A stretch of DNA of 33,636 nucleotides, from contig WGCQ01000089.1 in NCBI GenBank assembly GCA_015493765.1, forward strand, positions 1 through 33,636. The letters are read 5' to 3'. Both the position numbers and the translations under genes were made by a program. This stretch comes from Deltaproteobacteria bacterium (lineage in GTDB: Bacteria; Myxococcota_A; UBA9042; DTJE01; S145-11). Positions 15,674-23,907 of the stretch are shown one piece after another. Each line of letters opens with the position of its first letter. Position 1 is the stretch's first letter. Below the pieces are notes generated by a model. That model saw only the letters and a program-made list of their open reading frames with translations, did not search any database and was not told the origin of the DNA.

Positions 15674-17656
15674 ATGGCAGGACCTGGTAAGCACTTTGTT
15701 CCACCTGAACAACAGATGACGGAACTCAGTATCAAGGCAATACTTTTAGGCATGTTACTGGCGGTGATCCTGGGCGCTGCGAATGCATACCTGGGACTCA
15801 AGGCGGGCATGACCGTTGCGGCAACCTTCCCGGCTGCGGTCATTGCAATGGCAGTGCTGAGACCGCTGCGTGGCACAATCCTGGAGGAAAACCTCGCCAG
15901 GACCACTGGTGCCGTTGGCGAGGCATTGGCTGCAGGCGCCATTTTTACACTGCCGGCATTCATTATGACCGGTGTATGGAAACACCTGCATTACCTGGAA
16001 GCAACCGCAGTGGTACTGGTTGGTGGGATTTTGGGCGTTTTATTCATCATATTCCTGCGCCGGGCACTGGTGGAGGATACCACGCTGCCCTTCCCCGAAT
16101 CCAAGGCAACCCGGGAAATCGTGGTTGCAGGCCAGGGCGGCCAGACCGGGGCGGCTTACGTTTTGTGGGCCATGGTCTTTTCGGCGGTCGTGGAACTATT
16201 TAATAACGGCAAGGGCCTGAAGTTGATAAAGACCTCGGTGACCTGGATATGGACCATCGGCAAGTCCAAGATCCAGTACCTCAATCCCTCGACCAGCAAG
16301 GCATTCAAGCTGGCCGGCACCCACAAGGCTGTGGCACCGGCAAACTACACGGGCCACCTGTACTTTGCCACGCCAAACGTATCGGCGGCACTGGTCGGCG
16401 TAGGCTATATAATCGGGCCGAAACTGGCCTCCTTGACCTTTGCCGGCGGGGTGTTGGGATGGTTGTTTCTAATGCCTATTGTACTCTTCCTCAACAAGGA
16501 CCTGATAGGGCTCCAGCACGTTACCGGTGCAAAATCCTTTATGACCATCGCCGCTTCCGCATACAATGCCCAGGTCAAGCCCATTGCTGTGGGCGCCATG
16601 CTGGTAGGTGCGTTTTACACGCTGTACAAGATGCGTAACAGCCTGTTTGAAGGCGTAATCAGGGCTTTCAAACCCGCAGGTACAGGTGCGACCGAGGAAA
16701 AGGATTCCCGTGTAAACAAGGACATATCGTACAAACTGGTCGGAATTGGCGTCCTGTTGCTGCTGGTTCCACTGTTCTTGATTTACTGGCATTTTGCAAC
16801 GAGCATGGCCGCTGGCCTGGTTGCGACCCTGGTGATGGGTGCGCTCGGATTTTTGTTCGCCGCTGTTGCAGGCTACCTGGTTGGCATGATCGGGTCTTCG
16901 TCCAACCCCATATCCGGCCTGACATTGTCCACCCTGCTGATCGCCGCCATCCTGATGGTTGCCATGGGTTCAAAGGGTAAATCCGGTATTGCGGCCGTGC
17001 TGGGCGTAGCAACCGTGGTATGCGCCGTTGCCGGCGTGGCTGGCGACATGATCCAGGACTGGAAGGTCGGATATATGCTGGGTGGTACGCCCTGGAAGAT
17101 GCAGGTGGGAGGCCTGTTGGGTGTTACGGCAGCCGGCCTGACCCTGGTATTCGTCATATCCCTGCTGCAAGGCGACATCATCAACGGTACGTTGCCAGCC
17201 CCCCAGGCCGGGCTAATGGCCATGATGTCCCAGGGTATCGTAGGCGGCCAGATGGCGTGGTCATTGGTGATCGTTGGCATGCTGTTCGCCGTGGCCCTGA
17301 TCCTGATGGGCTCACCCAGTCCGATGTTGATCGCAGTGGGCATGTACCTGCCGTTTCAGTCCACATTCGCCATATTCTTCGGCGGGCTGATCAAATGGTT
17401 CGTGGAGTCGTACCTGGAAAAACGCAACGCATCCAAGGAACAGAAACAGGTGGCCGAAAACTCAGGACTGCTGTTGGCGTCAGGCATGATCGCCGGTGAG
17501 GCGTTGATGGGCGTCACCATTGCAGGTCTGTTTGCCGCAGGCATAAAATTCCCTGTGTTGGGTGATTCGGCCTGGCTTGGATTCTTTTTACTGTTGACAT
17601 TCGCTTTTGTGCTGAGTTATTTCCCGATCAAGAAGGTCATGGGTGCGAAAAAATAA
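15674..17656 (+). CDS. OPT-family oligopeptide transporter
   Basis: The 660-aa protein is almost entirely membrane-embedded, with about 14-16 hydrophobic helices. It carries features of bacterial OPT transporters: ANAYLGLKAGMTVAATFPAAV near the N-terminus, FPESKATREIVVAGQGG in the first half, and MIGSSSNPISGLTLSTLLIAAI in the second half. The family imports small peptides or metal-chelate complexes, probably coupled to protons; the substrate cannot be read from sequence. I start at the ATG at 15674 because GGAGGT sits 4 nt upstream (15664-15669). An in-frame start at 15593 would overlap the promoter. The next gene overlaps its end by 14 bp. Confidence 0.93.
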   Translation: MAGPGKHFVPPEQQMTELSIKAILLGMLLAVILGAANAYLGLKAGMTVAATFPAAVIAMAVLRPLRGTILEENLARTTGAVGEALAAGAIFTLPAFIMTGVWKHLHYLEATAVVLVGGILGVLFIIFLRRALVEDTTLPFPESKATREIVVAGQGGQTGAAYVLWAMVFSAVVELFNNGKGLKLIKTSVTWIWTIGKSKIQYLNPSTSKAFKLAGTHKAVAPANYTGHLYFATPNVSAALVGVGYIIGPKLASLTFAGGVLGWLFLMPIVLFLNKDLIGLQHVTGAKSFMTIAASAYNAQVKPIAVGAMLVGAFYTLYKMRNSLFEGVIRAFKPAGTGATEEKDSRVNKDISYKLVGIGVLLLLVPLFLIYWHFATSMAAGLVATLVMGALGFLFAAVAGYLVGMIGSSSNPISGLTLSTLLIAAILMVAMGSKGKSGIAAVLGVATVVCAVAGVAGDMIQDWKVGYMLGGTPWKMQVGGLLGVTAAGLTLVFVISLLQGDIINGTLPAPQAGLMAMMSQGIVGGQMAWSLVIVGMLFAVALILMGSPSPMLIAVGMYLPFQSTFAIFFGGLIKWFVESYLEKRNASKEQKQVAENSGLLLASGMIAGEALMGVTIAGLFAAGIKFPVLGDSAWLGFFLLLTFAFVLSYFPIKKVMGAKK

Positions 17657-18044
17657 GGACCACACCGCTGCCAAATCAGGGGACGTGGACATCCTGCAAA
17701 CCGTACCGGTGGTCCGCGTGGAATCCGAGATCGCCGAAGATGGCAAAGTAACCCTGCTGGTCCCCCGGTATCATTCCCGCCTGGCCAAAAAACTGCTCGG
17801 CGCCGTAAGCGGAAAGGACGTTGTCCGGGTGGACCTGGACGAAATCGGCAGCAAGGTATGGCGTTTAATCGACGGACACCGTTCAGTGGCCGAGATTACA
17901 CACAGCCTTCAGTCCGAAATGGACGTGGAACAGGCCGAGGCCAGGATGCAATTATTCATACGTGCGTTGTCAGCACGCAGATTTGTGGACCTGTTTATCG
18001 TCACGCAACAAGAGGAAGCCCCCCCCTCAGAGCCAAACAGGTAA
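17643..18044 (+). CDS. PqqD-like peptide-binding protein coupled to the OPT transporter
   Basis: The 133-aa protein has a PqqD-type winged-helix core. VDLDEIGSKVWRLIDGHRSVAEITHSLQSEM (about 61-91) contains the hallmark LD-iGa-iW-liDG-tsv-ei pattern, followed by a C-terminal helix. PqqD folds are RiPP recognition elements that hold leader peptides for modifying enzymes, but no radical-SAM or precursor gene is visible here. The start is GTG at 17643, within the last codons of the OPT gene (AAGAAGG about 7 nt upstream), so translation is coupled. The pairing suggests a cytosolic partner that binds a transported peptide or regulates the transporter; this is inference. Confidence 0.8.
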   Translation: MRKNKDHTAAKSGDVDILQTVPVVRVESEIAEDGKVTLLVPRYHSRLAKKLLGAVSGKDVVRVDLDEIGSKVWRLIDGHRSVAEITHSLQSEMDVEQAEARMQLFIRALSARRFVDLFIVTQQEEAPPSEPNR

Positions 18045-18170
18045 ACTTCAACCAAATTTACTGACCGGTCGTTTTCAGGAAGGGGGATCAGACCCCGCAT
18101 GTGCGCCTCGCGTATCCGAAAACAGCACGGCTGGCATCAGTGGAATAAAACAGGAATCCGGACTTTGGGC

Positions 18171-18758
18171 TTATTTCACCCGTTTTTTCAAGTAATTAAC
18201 AAGGATATTGACCGAATCCTGGATATGCCTGCCCAGCCAACTACCCAGGGCGGTAAATCCACCCCTGGCCCCGGAATTGGCATCTATGGTGAAATCCGCA
18301 ATGGTCTTGCCGCCTTTTGTGATGGTCACGTCCGTCAGCATGTATGAGGCGCCCGCCCCAAATCCTACCATGAACCTGGCAGCATTCGAACCTGCATCAA
18401 AGGTCTTTACATCCAGGTTTACCACGGCAGCACCCGGCATGGTTGCAGCCGTTTTCGGGGTATAAAGCAATGCCTTTAAACCTTCCTTACGCAAATTTGC
18501 CACGGCCTGCTGCGCAAAGGTATCATGCAGTTGTTTACGCCCCGCAGCCACGCTGGGTGGGTCATCCGAAAAATCCCCTTGAAATTTCGTTTTGGACGCA
18601 TCAACCGGCTTAATCAGGATGGGATCGGACCGGGTAATTGCCCCCGGATTCAATTGCAACCTGGCCTTTGTTACCTCTGCACCAGCACAACCAGCCACGG
18701 CCAGGGCAACTGCCGACAGAATGACCACCATCAGGGTTTTGATCGATTTCTCAAGCAT
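18171..18758 (-). CDS. DUF4410-like outer-membrane lipoprotein
   Basis: The 195-aa protein has a clear lipobox, LAVAGC24. The mature part contains ILIKPVDASKTKFQGDFSDD and FAQQAVANLRKEGLKAL. A Gly-rich segment follows (MVGFGAGASYMLTDVTITKGGKTIADFTIDANSGARGGF), then a C-terminal amphipathic helix (ILVNYLKKRVK). This layout (a beta strand with a functional-site pattern, a glycine-rich region, then a GxxGR-type segment) resembles DUF4410 lipoproteins. The biochemical role is unknown. The gene has its own good promoter (18795-18823) and GAGGAG ribosome site. It is convergent with the OPT/PqqD operon. Confidence 0.7.
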   Translation of the reverse strand: MLEKSIKTLMVVILSAVALAVAGCAGAEVTKARLQLNPGAITRSDPILIKPVDASKTKFQGDFSDDPPSVAAGRKQLHDTFAQQAVANLRKEGLKALLYTPKTAATMPGAAVVNLDVKTFDAGSNAARFMVGFGAGASYMLTDVTITKGGKTIADFTIDANSGARGGFTALGSWLGRHIQDSVNILVNYLKKRVK

Positions 18759-18794
18759 CGCTTCTCCTCATACGTACAGGTTATAAGTTACCCT

Positions 18795-18823
18795 ATTGTA
18801 TCAGCATGCCCGGTTTTTGTAAA
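18795..18823 (-). promoter_or_regulatory. Promoter of the DUF4410-like lipoprotein gene
   Basis: On the minus strand TTTACA (complement of 18818-18823) and TACAAT (complement of 18795-18800) are 17 bp apart; each matches five of six consensus bases. Confidence 0.65.
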
Positions 18824-18830
18824 TATGAAA

Positions 18831-18864
18831 TGCCGGACGGACCTGAACCTGGAAATTTCCGGCA
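18831..18864 (-). terminator. Possible weak terminator after hisC
   Basis: TGCCGGA (18831-18837) pairs with TCCGGCA (18858-18864) immediately after the hisC stop. The minus-strand transcript continues with TTTCATATTT rather than a clean U-tract, so the call is tentative. Confidence 0.35.
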
Positions 18865-18867
18865 GTC

Positions 18868-20037
18868 TCAGATTAAATCCGGCTTGTTGGGATAGGCATT
18901 CATGGACGGGCGGATGGATTGCCTGGTACCGGAAAGCACTACTGCAACCCGGTTAACGAATTGACGCATATCGTCCATAGTGCCCACGGTAACACGGATC
19001 CAGCCATCCATGCCAGGCATGGATGAGCGGTCACGTACGAAGCAATTCAGGTCATGGAGCCCCCGGACGAAATCGTGCGGATTGTCCACGTGAAACAGGA
19101 TGTAATTGGCATGTGTCGTCCTGGCGTCTATGCCCATTTTTAAGAGCTGGTCCACCGTCCATTCCCTGGCTGCCCTGACCCGTTTTACATATGTACTCAT
19201 GTATTCGACATCCTCCAGGGCACCAACGGCTGCTGCCTGGTTCAGGCTCGCCACACTTTTAGGGTTATGCAATTTCGACAGTGTTGCCACGACCTCGGGG
19301 TGGGCCAGCACGTAACCAACGCGTAACCCGGCCATGCCAAAGGCCTTGGAAAATGTCCTGGTGACGATGATATTTGGGTAGGTGTCCACCAGGTGCGCAC
19401 AGGTGGTGCCTGAGAATTCGAAATAGGCCTCGTCCAGCAGGAAGATTACATTTTCGAAACGCCTGGCCATGCGTTTGACCAGTTCGCCATGGTAAACAAT
19501 GCCCGTTGGATTTGACGGACTCGGCAGGTAAAGCATGGATACGCCATCATTTAATGCGGCCCGTAAAGCATTCCAGTCCACCTGAAACGGGTCCTGGTAC
19601 ATGATTTCCCGGATCTGCAACCCCGCGCCCCTTGAAAACACCACAAAATGGCTGTACGTCGGCACAGGTACGCCCACCACTGAGCCCGGGTCCATAAAGG
19701 TCCGAACAATGAGTTCCAAGGCGGAATCGCTGCCGTTGGTTACGAGGATGTGATCCGCGCCAAGCCCCGTGTACCGGGAAATTGCCATGCGCAGGCGTTT
19801 AACGGCAATATCCGGATACAGGTTCAGGTGATTTTTCGACAGGTGGTTGCGTATTGCCTGGACCACGTTGGGTGAAGGTGGCCGGGTGGACTCGTTCCAG
19901 TCCAGTTTCAGCGGCACGGGATACGTTTTGCGCAAAGAGGCATCCCTCGTGTTGGCCGGGTCGTACGGGGACAGGGTCTGAACCGCTTTGTTGGGCTTTG
20001 GAATTGGTGTCAATGTGTGTTTGCTGTCCTTGCTCAA
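18868..20037 (-). CDS. hisC: Histidinol-phosphate aminotransferase family enzyme
   Basis: This PLP fold-type I aminotransferase would convert histidinol phosphate and 2-oxoglutarate to imidazole-acetol phosphate and glutamate. Visible sites are WNES near residue 47, VTNGSDSALELI (phosphate-binding loop), PSNPTG (about 173-178), LDEAYFEF with the PLP-binding Asp202 and Tyr205, TRTFSKAFGMAGLRVGY with Schiff-base Lys231, and the C-terminal substrate Arg in GWIRVTVGT. I start at TTG (complement of 20035-20037), since AGGAGGT lies 6-7 nt upstream; the longer ATG frame puts this site inside the coding region. The gene is alone, away from other his genes, so activity on aromatic amino acids is also possible. 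Confidence 0.88.
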   Translation of the reverse strand: MSKDSKHTLTPIPKPNKAVQTLSPYDPANTRDASLRKTYPVPLKLDWNESTRPPSPNVVQAIRNHLSKNHLNLYPDIAVKRLRMAISRYTGLGADHILVTNGSDSALELIVRTFMDPGSVVGVPVPTYSHFVVFSRGAGLQIREIMYQDPFQVDWNALRAALNDGVSMLYLPSPSNPTGIVYHGELVKRMARRFENVIFLLDEAYFEFSGTTCAHLVDTYPNIIVTRTFSKAFGMAGLRVGYVLAHPEVVATLSKLHNPKSVASLNQAAAVGALEDVEYMSTYVKRVRAAREWTVDQLLKMGIDARTTHANYILFHVDNPHDFVRGLHDLNCFVRDRSSMPGMDGWIRVTVGTMDDMRQFVNRVAVVLSGTRQSIRPSMNAYPNKPDLI

Positions 20038-20069
20038 GGTAGCACCTCCTGTCGCAACATACTGCAAAA

Positions 20070-20117
20070 AGCATACCACAATTATTTTATTACTCAAGAA
20101 AATAATTCATTGAGTAA
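20070..20117 (-). promoter_or_regulatory. hisC promoter with overlapping inverted-repeat operator
   Basis: On the minus strand TTGAGT (complement of 20092-20097) and TATGCT (complement of 20070-20075) are 16 bp apart. The -35 is embedded in a perfect 8-bp inverted repeat TTACTCAA-N12-TTGAGTAA (20090-20117), the layout expected of a repressor site. Confidence 0.55.
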
Positions 20118-20174
20118 AAACAAAGTATTACACTTTTTTGGGAACTTTTAGCGTACCACAAACCTGCGCCTTGT

Positions 20175-20203
20175 GGATAATGTTTTATCCGGTTAGTGGA
20201 TAA
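20175..20203. promoter_or_regulatory. GGATAA/TTATCC repeats after lgt
   Basis: GGATAA (20175-20180), TTATCC (20185-20190) and GGATAA (20198-20203) make two overlapping inverted repeats: a 4-nt loop hairpin and a TTATCC-N7-GGATAA arrangement. The latter is identical in spacing to the one inside the lgt promoter. It lies immediately past the lgt stop and upstream of hisC, so it could be part of a terminator or an operator. Confidence 0.4.
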
Positions 20204-20206
20204 ATA

Positions 20207-21163
20207 CTACTCCGTGTGTTGCTGAGCCCGGTGTGATGTCCATACGTATAAAAACAGCGCTGCAAAAAAGACCGGAATCCCTATCCATTGGGACGTGGAG
20301 AGGCCCCAAAAACCACCTCGAGGGTCACCGCGGATGAATTCTATGGTAAACCTGGTTACTGAGTACAGCATCAGGAACACGTAAAAAACCTGGCTGTCGA
20401 ACTTGCGTCTTGGCCGCAAATAAAAGTACAGGAAGGCAAATATCAGGAAATTGCTGATGCTGTGCAGCGGTTCCGTTGGATAAACCGGCAGGCTGTGGGC
20501 CGCTGATGCGGACAGGATGTGTAATTCCCTCACCTGGTGCTCCCACGCAGGGCTGCCACGGGGAAACACCAGGCAATACCAGTGGTGGACCTTGCAGGGG
20601 AGACCGAAACAGCATCCTGCCAGCAGGCAGCCGATTCGGCCGAATCCAAGGCCGAGGGCTATCCCCCATCCCGCTGTATCCATGATCTTGAACAGGGGCA
20701 GTTTGAAACGCCGGATGTACCACAAGCCCGCAAGCACTGCCAGAAATACGCCTCCGTAAAATGTAAGCCCGCCGTACCAGAACTTGAAGGCCCTCAGGCA
20801 GTCGCGGCCCGGATGGCATACCCCGGTGGATTTATCGCATAATTCGCCTTTGTCCGCAGCCTTGCACTGGTCGTTGCTTATGCACAGGCGTCCGCCTGGC
20901 AGGTGCTCACCCTGCACCAGCAACGGGTTGGTGCACAGGTGGACGTAGTCCATAAAATAACCGTCTGCAACCACGCTGAACAACCTGGCACCTACGATTC
21001 CTGCGATGAACAACACGATGACCAGGTCAACGCCCCTGTTCCTGGGTATGCCTTCCCGATCAAATTCCCTGAACGCCATAAACGATACAATCAGGTATCC
21101 TATTGTTAACATCAGGAAATAGGATGGCAGTTCCAACGGTCCCAAATGAATCACAGGATGCAT
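20207..21163 (-). CDS. lgt: Prolipoprotein diacylglyceryl transferase with Cys-rich loop
   Basis: Lgt transfers diacylglycerol from phosphatidylglycerol to the lipobox Cys of prelipoproteins in the inner membrane. The 318-aa protein has about seven hydrophobic helices, YGGLTFYGG (about 130-138), the signature FGRIGCLLAGCCFG (about 174-187; Cys where E. coli-type enzymes have Asn, a variant I recall from many non-gamma groups), YPTEPLHS (228-235) and TRFTIEFIRGDPRG (270-283). A loop at about 77-122 is expanded and contains six Cys (CISNDQC, ELCDKSTGVCHPGRDC). Start ATG has GGAGGT 5 nt upstream and a near-consensus promoter. Confidence 0.93.
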   Translation of the reverse strand: MHPVIHLGPLELPSYFLMLTIGYLIVSFMAFREFDREGIPRNRGVDLVIVLFIAGIVGARLFSVVADGYFMDYVHLCTNPLLVQGEHLPGGRLCISNDQCKAADKGELCDKSTGVCHPGRDCLRAFKFWYGGLTFYGGVFLAVLAGLWYIRRFKLPLFKIMDTAGWGIALGLGFGRIGCLLAGCCFGLPCKVHHWYCLVFPRGSPAWEHQVRELHILSASAAHSLPVYPTEPLHSISNFLIFAFLYFYLRPRRKFDSQVFYVFLMLYSVTRFTIEFIRGDPRGGFWGLSTSQWIGIPVFFAALFLYVWTSHRAQQHTE

Positions 21164-21181
21164 ACACGACCTCCACGCATC

Positions 21182-21210
21182 ATTATCCCTGGTAAGGATA
21201 AACTGGTCAA
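21182..21210 (-). promoter_or_regulatory. lgt promoter with internal inverted repeat
   Basis: On the minus strand TTGACC (complement of 21205-21210) and GATAAT (complement of 21182-21187) are 17 bp apart; each matches five of six consensus bases. Between and across them lies TTATCC-N7-GGATAA (21183-21201). Confidence 0.65.
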
Positions 21211-22035
21211 GAACGGAGGCTTAGCCTGAAATTAGTCGGGTAATTTTGGGAAAATGAGCCAACTTCGATGTCTTCGGATACTTGACAGGTAAGGGCTTGA
21301 GATGGTAGCAAAAAAGAAAATACCCCAAGAATCAACGGTAAGTTTGGGTTTTTCGGCTCTAATCCTGCAAAAATTCCAAATTTTTACCCCAACCGGGTCG
21401 TTTAACATCCGTATTCCGTGGCCGAGTCCGCGGCCGTTGGCCGTGTACACAAGGTTATGCGTGGTCACATATGAAAATCTTGCGTTTTCGTTTTTGTGAT
21501 ATTGAAACCGTGCGGGTTTACACCCGCCACTACGAATCATGCACGGTATTCTTGCTGGCGACACCGACCCCGAGCCATTGCAACAAACCTTTGCCTGTTT
21601 CAAATCTTGCATCCCTGCCTGCCGGACCTAAACCCTGATATGCAACGCATATCACATCTTTATTGAGGCCCGGGAGGGCCGAGCGAGTCACGCAGCCACA
21701 GCGCAACAAACGGCCTCGAAGCCGGCGAGGAATCAGGGAGGCAGGGACACATTCGGACCCAGTAGCCGATATGCATCGCATATCAACAAAAATCTTGCAA
21801 TTCAAAAACGCTATAAGTGCATGTAAATACGCCACTATGGCCACCAAATGTTTACCCTAATCCCCTGTACATGCGTTTTGTCAGAATGGACGATTTTGTG
21901 CCCTGATTTTGTAATGCTTTGATAAATAACGTACTCTAAAAATAACCTGTATCGAAGATTCCTCGAAAATGCATCAAACTTGACAGTGGAAGTGTTCTTT
22001 GAAACAATAGCAGAGGGAATATATAAGGTGAGAAC
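21211..22035. other. Gene-free intergenic region with several repeat families
   Basis: No credible gene in about 825 bp. It holds a degenerate motif copy (21228-21250, TTAGTCGGGTAATTTTGGG), a short ACGG-type remnant (about 21417-21445), and two direct copies of a longer unit that begins CGGACC and ends in the palindrome GATATGC-N3-GCATATC (palindromes at 21637-21653 and 21768-21784). A related inverted unit is at 15526-15542. The small open frames inside lack ribosome sites and protein-like composition. The right end carries the FHA operon promoter. Confidence 0.7.
21980..22008 (+). promoter_or_regulatory. Promoter of the FHA operon
   Basis: A perfect TTGACA (21980-21985) is followed after 17 bp by AACAAT (22003-22008, four of six). 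The leader would be about 20 nt with AAGGTGAG before the ATG. Confidence 0.55.
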
Positions 22036-23907
22036 ATGATAAAGATATTGATTACGGAGCGAGGCAAAAAAAAGAGGACTATCACTGTTAACAAAACTGT
22101 GGCGACGATTGGACGCATACCGAAAAATGACATCACACTGCCCAAACCCAACATATCCAAAAGACATGCAACGTTGAAACTTGAGGGTGAACAGCTGATC
22201 ATAGATGACAATGGCAGCACGAATGGAACCTATGTAAATGGCAAAAGGATCAGTGCCCCCCAGCCCATAGGACCGGAGGACCGTATATTTATCGGGGATT
22301 TTGTGCTGAAAGCCACGGCGGAGGAAGCAGGCGCAAAACCGACGAAACAGGCTGAAGAGGCAAAACCTGCGCCGCCTGAACAACAAAAGAAACCAGAATA
22401 CAAGGCAACCCTGACCCAAAAGGCTGTTGATGTGGCAGAGGTGGAAAAGGCCGCTGTTTCGGGCAAGGAGGAACTCCCCCCTCCACCGGACGAAGAGGAA
22501 TTGGAAATAGTCCTGGAGGACGAGGACATTGTGGAAGAGGTGGAGGAGATCGAAGCGGAGGTCCTGGAAGAGCCGGAGCAGGTGAAACCACAAAAAGAGG
22601 GCAAAACCGAAAAGACAAAGCCAATGGCAAAGTCCAAGAAGAAAACAGCGGAACAGGCCAAGGATAAGGATAAAGAAAACCAGGCCGTACTGGCCAGGGA
22701 TGCGGATGTGAATGCCGGGCTGACCGACAAGGTGGCCACCATTCCATCGGAGGCAAAACTTGATGCCGCGGGTAAGGACCTGGAGGCCTACAGGTTGGTG
22801 TTGTCAGAGGTTGCCCAGAGGGCCAGTAAGGCGGTCTTTAAGGATATGCCGGTGGGCGACAAAGAAATATCGGATGAAGAATGGTCCTACTATTCTGACC
22901 GGTTGATGCAAATAGTGGAAAGCATGAGGCGATCCAATGAAATTCCATCGAGCATAGACCCCTACGTATTGTCCCAGGACATACTCTCGGAGTACACAGG
23001 ACTGGGGCCGCTTGAGGAACCACTGGCGGATGAAGCCGTAAGGGCCATACACGTGACCGGTTGTACCAGTATATTTGTGCTACGCGGTTTTCAATGGGAA
23101 CGGATATCCAAGGTGTTCAGTTCCACTGCCGCCCTGACCAGGGTCATGGCGAAACTCGTAAAACAGGCAAACATAAAGGACGTTTCCGCCAGGCACTACC
23201 TGAGGGGACGGATGGATAACGGTACCCTGTTACAATTGCTGCTGCCGCCGTTGAGTGGCAAACATACGATCATCCTGGAAAAAGGCAAGGCATCCAGGCT
23301 GACGTTGCAGGACCTGTTGCAGGCAAAATCCCTGGACCAGAAGGCTGTTGATTTGATAAAAGACGCGATAGACCACGACCAGAACATCATAATATGCGGC
23401 CCGAAACATTCCGGCAAGACGGTTTTGTTGAATGCACTGCTGTCACTTATGCCGTTGGAGGCCAACCTGGTGTTACTGCAAGGCAGGAGTGAACTCAGGG
23501 CACCCCATGTCAATACGATACTGGTCAACAAGGACAACCTGGACCAGGAACCGACACACGCAGCATTCATCCTGGACAGCATCAGCCCGGACTGGGTGGT
23601 GTTTGAGGACCTCGACCTGAACGATGTCAAGGTAATGCTGGAGCTGATCGTATCGGGGCGTCATTCCATAATCGCAACCCTGTCGTCGTCGGATTGCCAG
23701 GCCTGCCTGGACAGGCTCGTTATGGAATTAAATATCCTGTACCCTGCATTGACGCATACGGACCGCTTAAGGATGATATACTCCACGATTGACCTTATTA
23801 TCAGCATGGAAAGGCAACCCGGCATTGGCTCCAGGGTGACCAGGGTAACCCGCCTGAAAATGGACAAGGATTCACCCGGTAAAGAGGTGTTGTTTGGGGA
23901 TAAATAA
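22036..23907 (+). CDS. FHA-domain protein fused to divergent CpaF/TadA-like ATPase
   Basis: 623 aa. The N-terminal FHA domain (about 5-93) has GR26-27, S41-H44 and the NG-TYVNG loop, so it should bind phosphothreonine. A charged Glu/Lys/Pro linker follows (about 95-245). The C-terminal half follows the plan of secretion ATPases of the CpaF/TadA type: SEYTGLGPLEEPLADEAVRAIHV, RGRMDNG, a Walker A loop GPKHSGKT (455-462) and a Walker B-like DWVVFED (519-525, Glu524 kept). The motifs expected between and after are eroded: the conserved Asp box EDTxEL reads LQGRSEL, the GEVRG region reads FEDLDLN, and the TTIHAN motif reads ATLSSS. It may bind ATP but be weakly active or a pseudo-ATPase. It overlaps the next FHA gene by 1 bp. 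Confidence 0.8.
   Translation: MIKILITERGKKKRTITVNKTVATIGRIPKNDITLPKPNISKRHATLKLEGEQLIIDDNGSTNGTYVNGKRISAPQPIGPEDRIFIGDFVLKATAEEAGAKPTKQAEEAKPAPPEQQKKPEYKATLTQKAVDVAEVEKAAVSGKEELPPPPDEEELEIVLEDEDIVEEVEEIEAEVLEEPEQVKPQKEGKTEKTKPMAKSKKKTAEQAKDKDKENQAVLARDADVNAGLTDKVATIPSEAKLDAAGKDLEAYRLVLSEVAQRASKAVFKDMPVGDKEISDEEWSYYSDRLMQIVESMRRSNEIPSSIDPYVLSQDILSEYTGLGPLEEPLADEAVRAIHVTGCTSIFVLRGFQWERISKVFSSTAALTRVMAKLVKQANIKDVSARHYLRGRMDNGTLLQLLLPPLSGKHTIILEKGKASRLTLQDLLQAKSLDQKAVDLIKDAIDHDQNIIICGPKHSGKTVLLNALLSLMPLEANLVLLQGRSELRAPHVNTILVNKDNLDQEPTHAAFILDSISPDWVVFEDLDLNDVKVMLELIVSGRHSIIATLSSSDCQACLDRLVMELNILYPALTHTDRLRMIYSTIDLIISMERQPGIGSRVTRVTRLKMDKDSPGKEVLFGDK

Noticed and set aside
18045-18170. Hairpin GGGG-N7-CCCC between the PqqD-like gene and the convergent lipoprotein gene as a terminator
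   Set aside because: The stem is only 4 bp and is not followed by a U-tract on either strand.
21302-21499. Small plus-strand frame MVAKKKIPQE of 65 codons
   Set aside because: There is no ribosome site, it crosses a repeat remnant, and its composition is not protein-like.
21835-22593. Minus-strand open frame of 252 codons opposite the first FHA gene
   Set aside because: Composition is biased (Phe, Leu, Arg runs) opposite the Glu/Lys linker; the FHA frame is clearly the real one.
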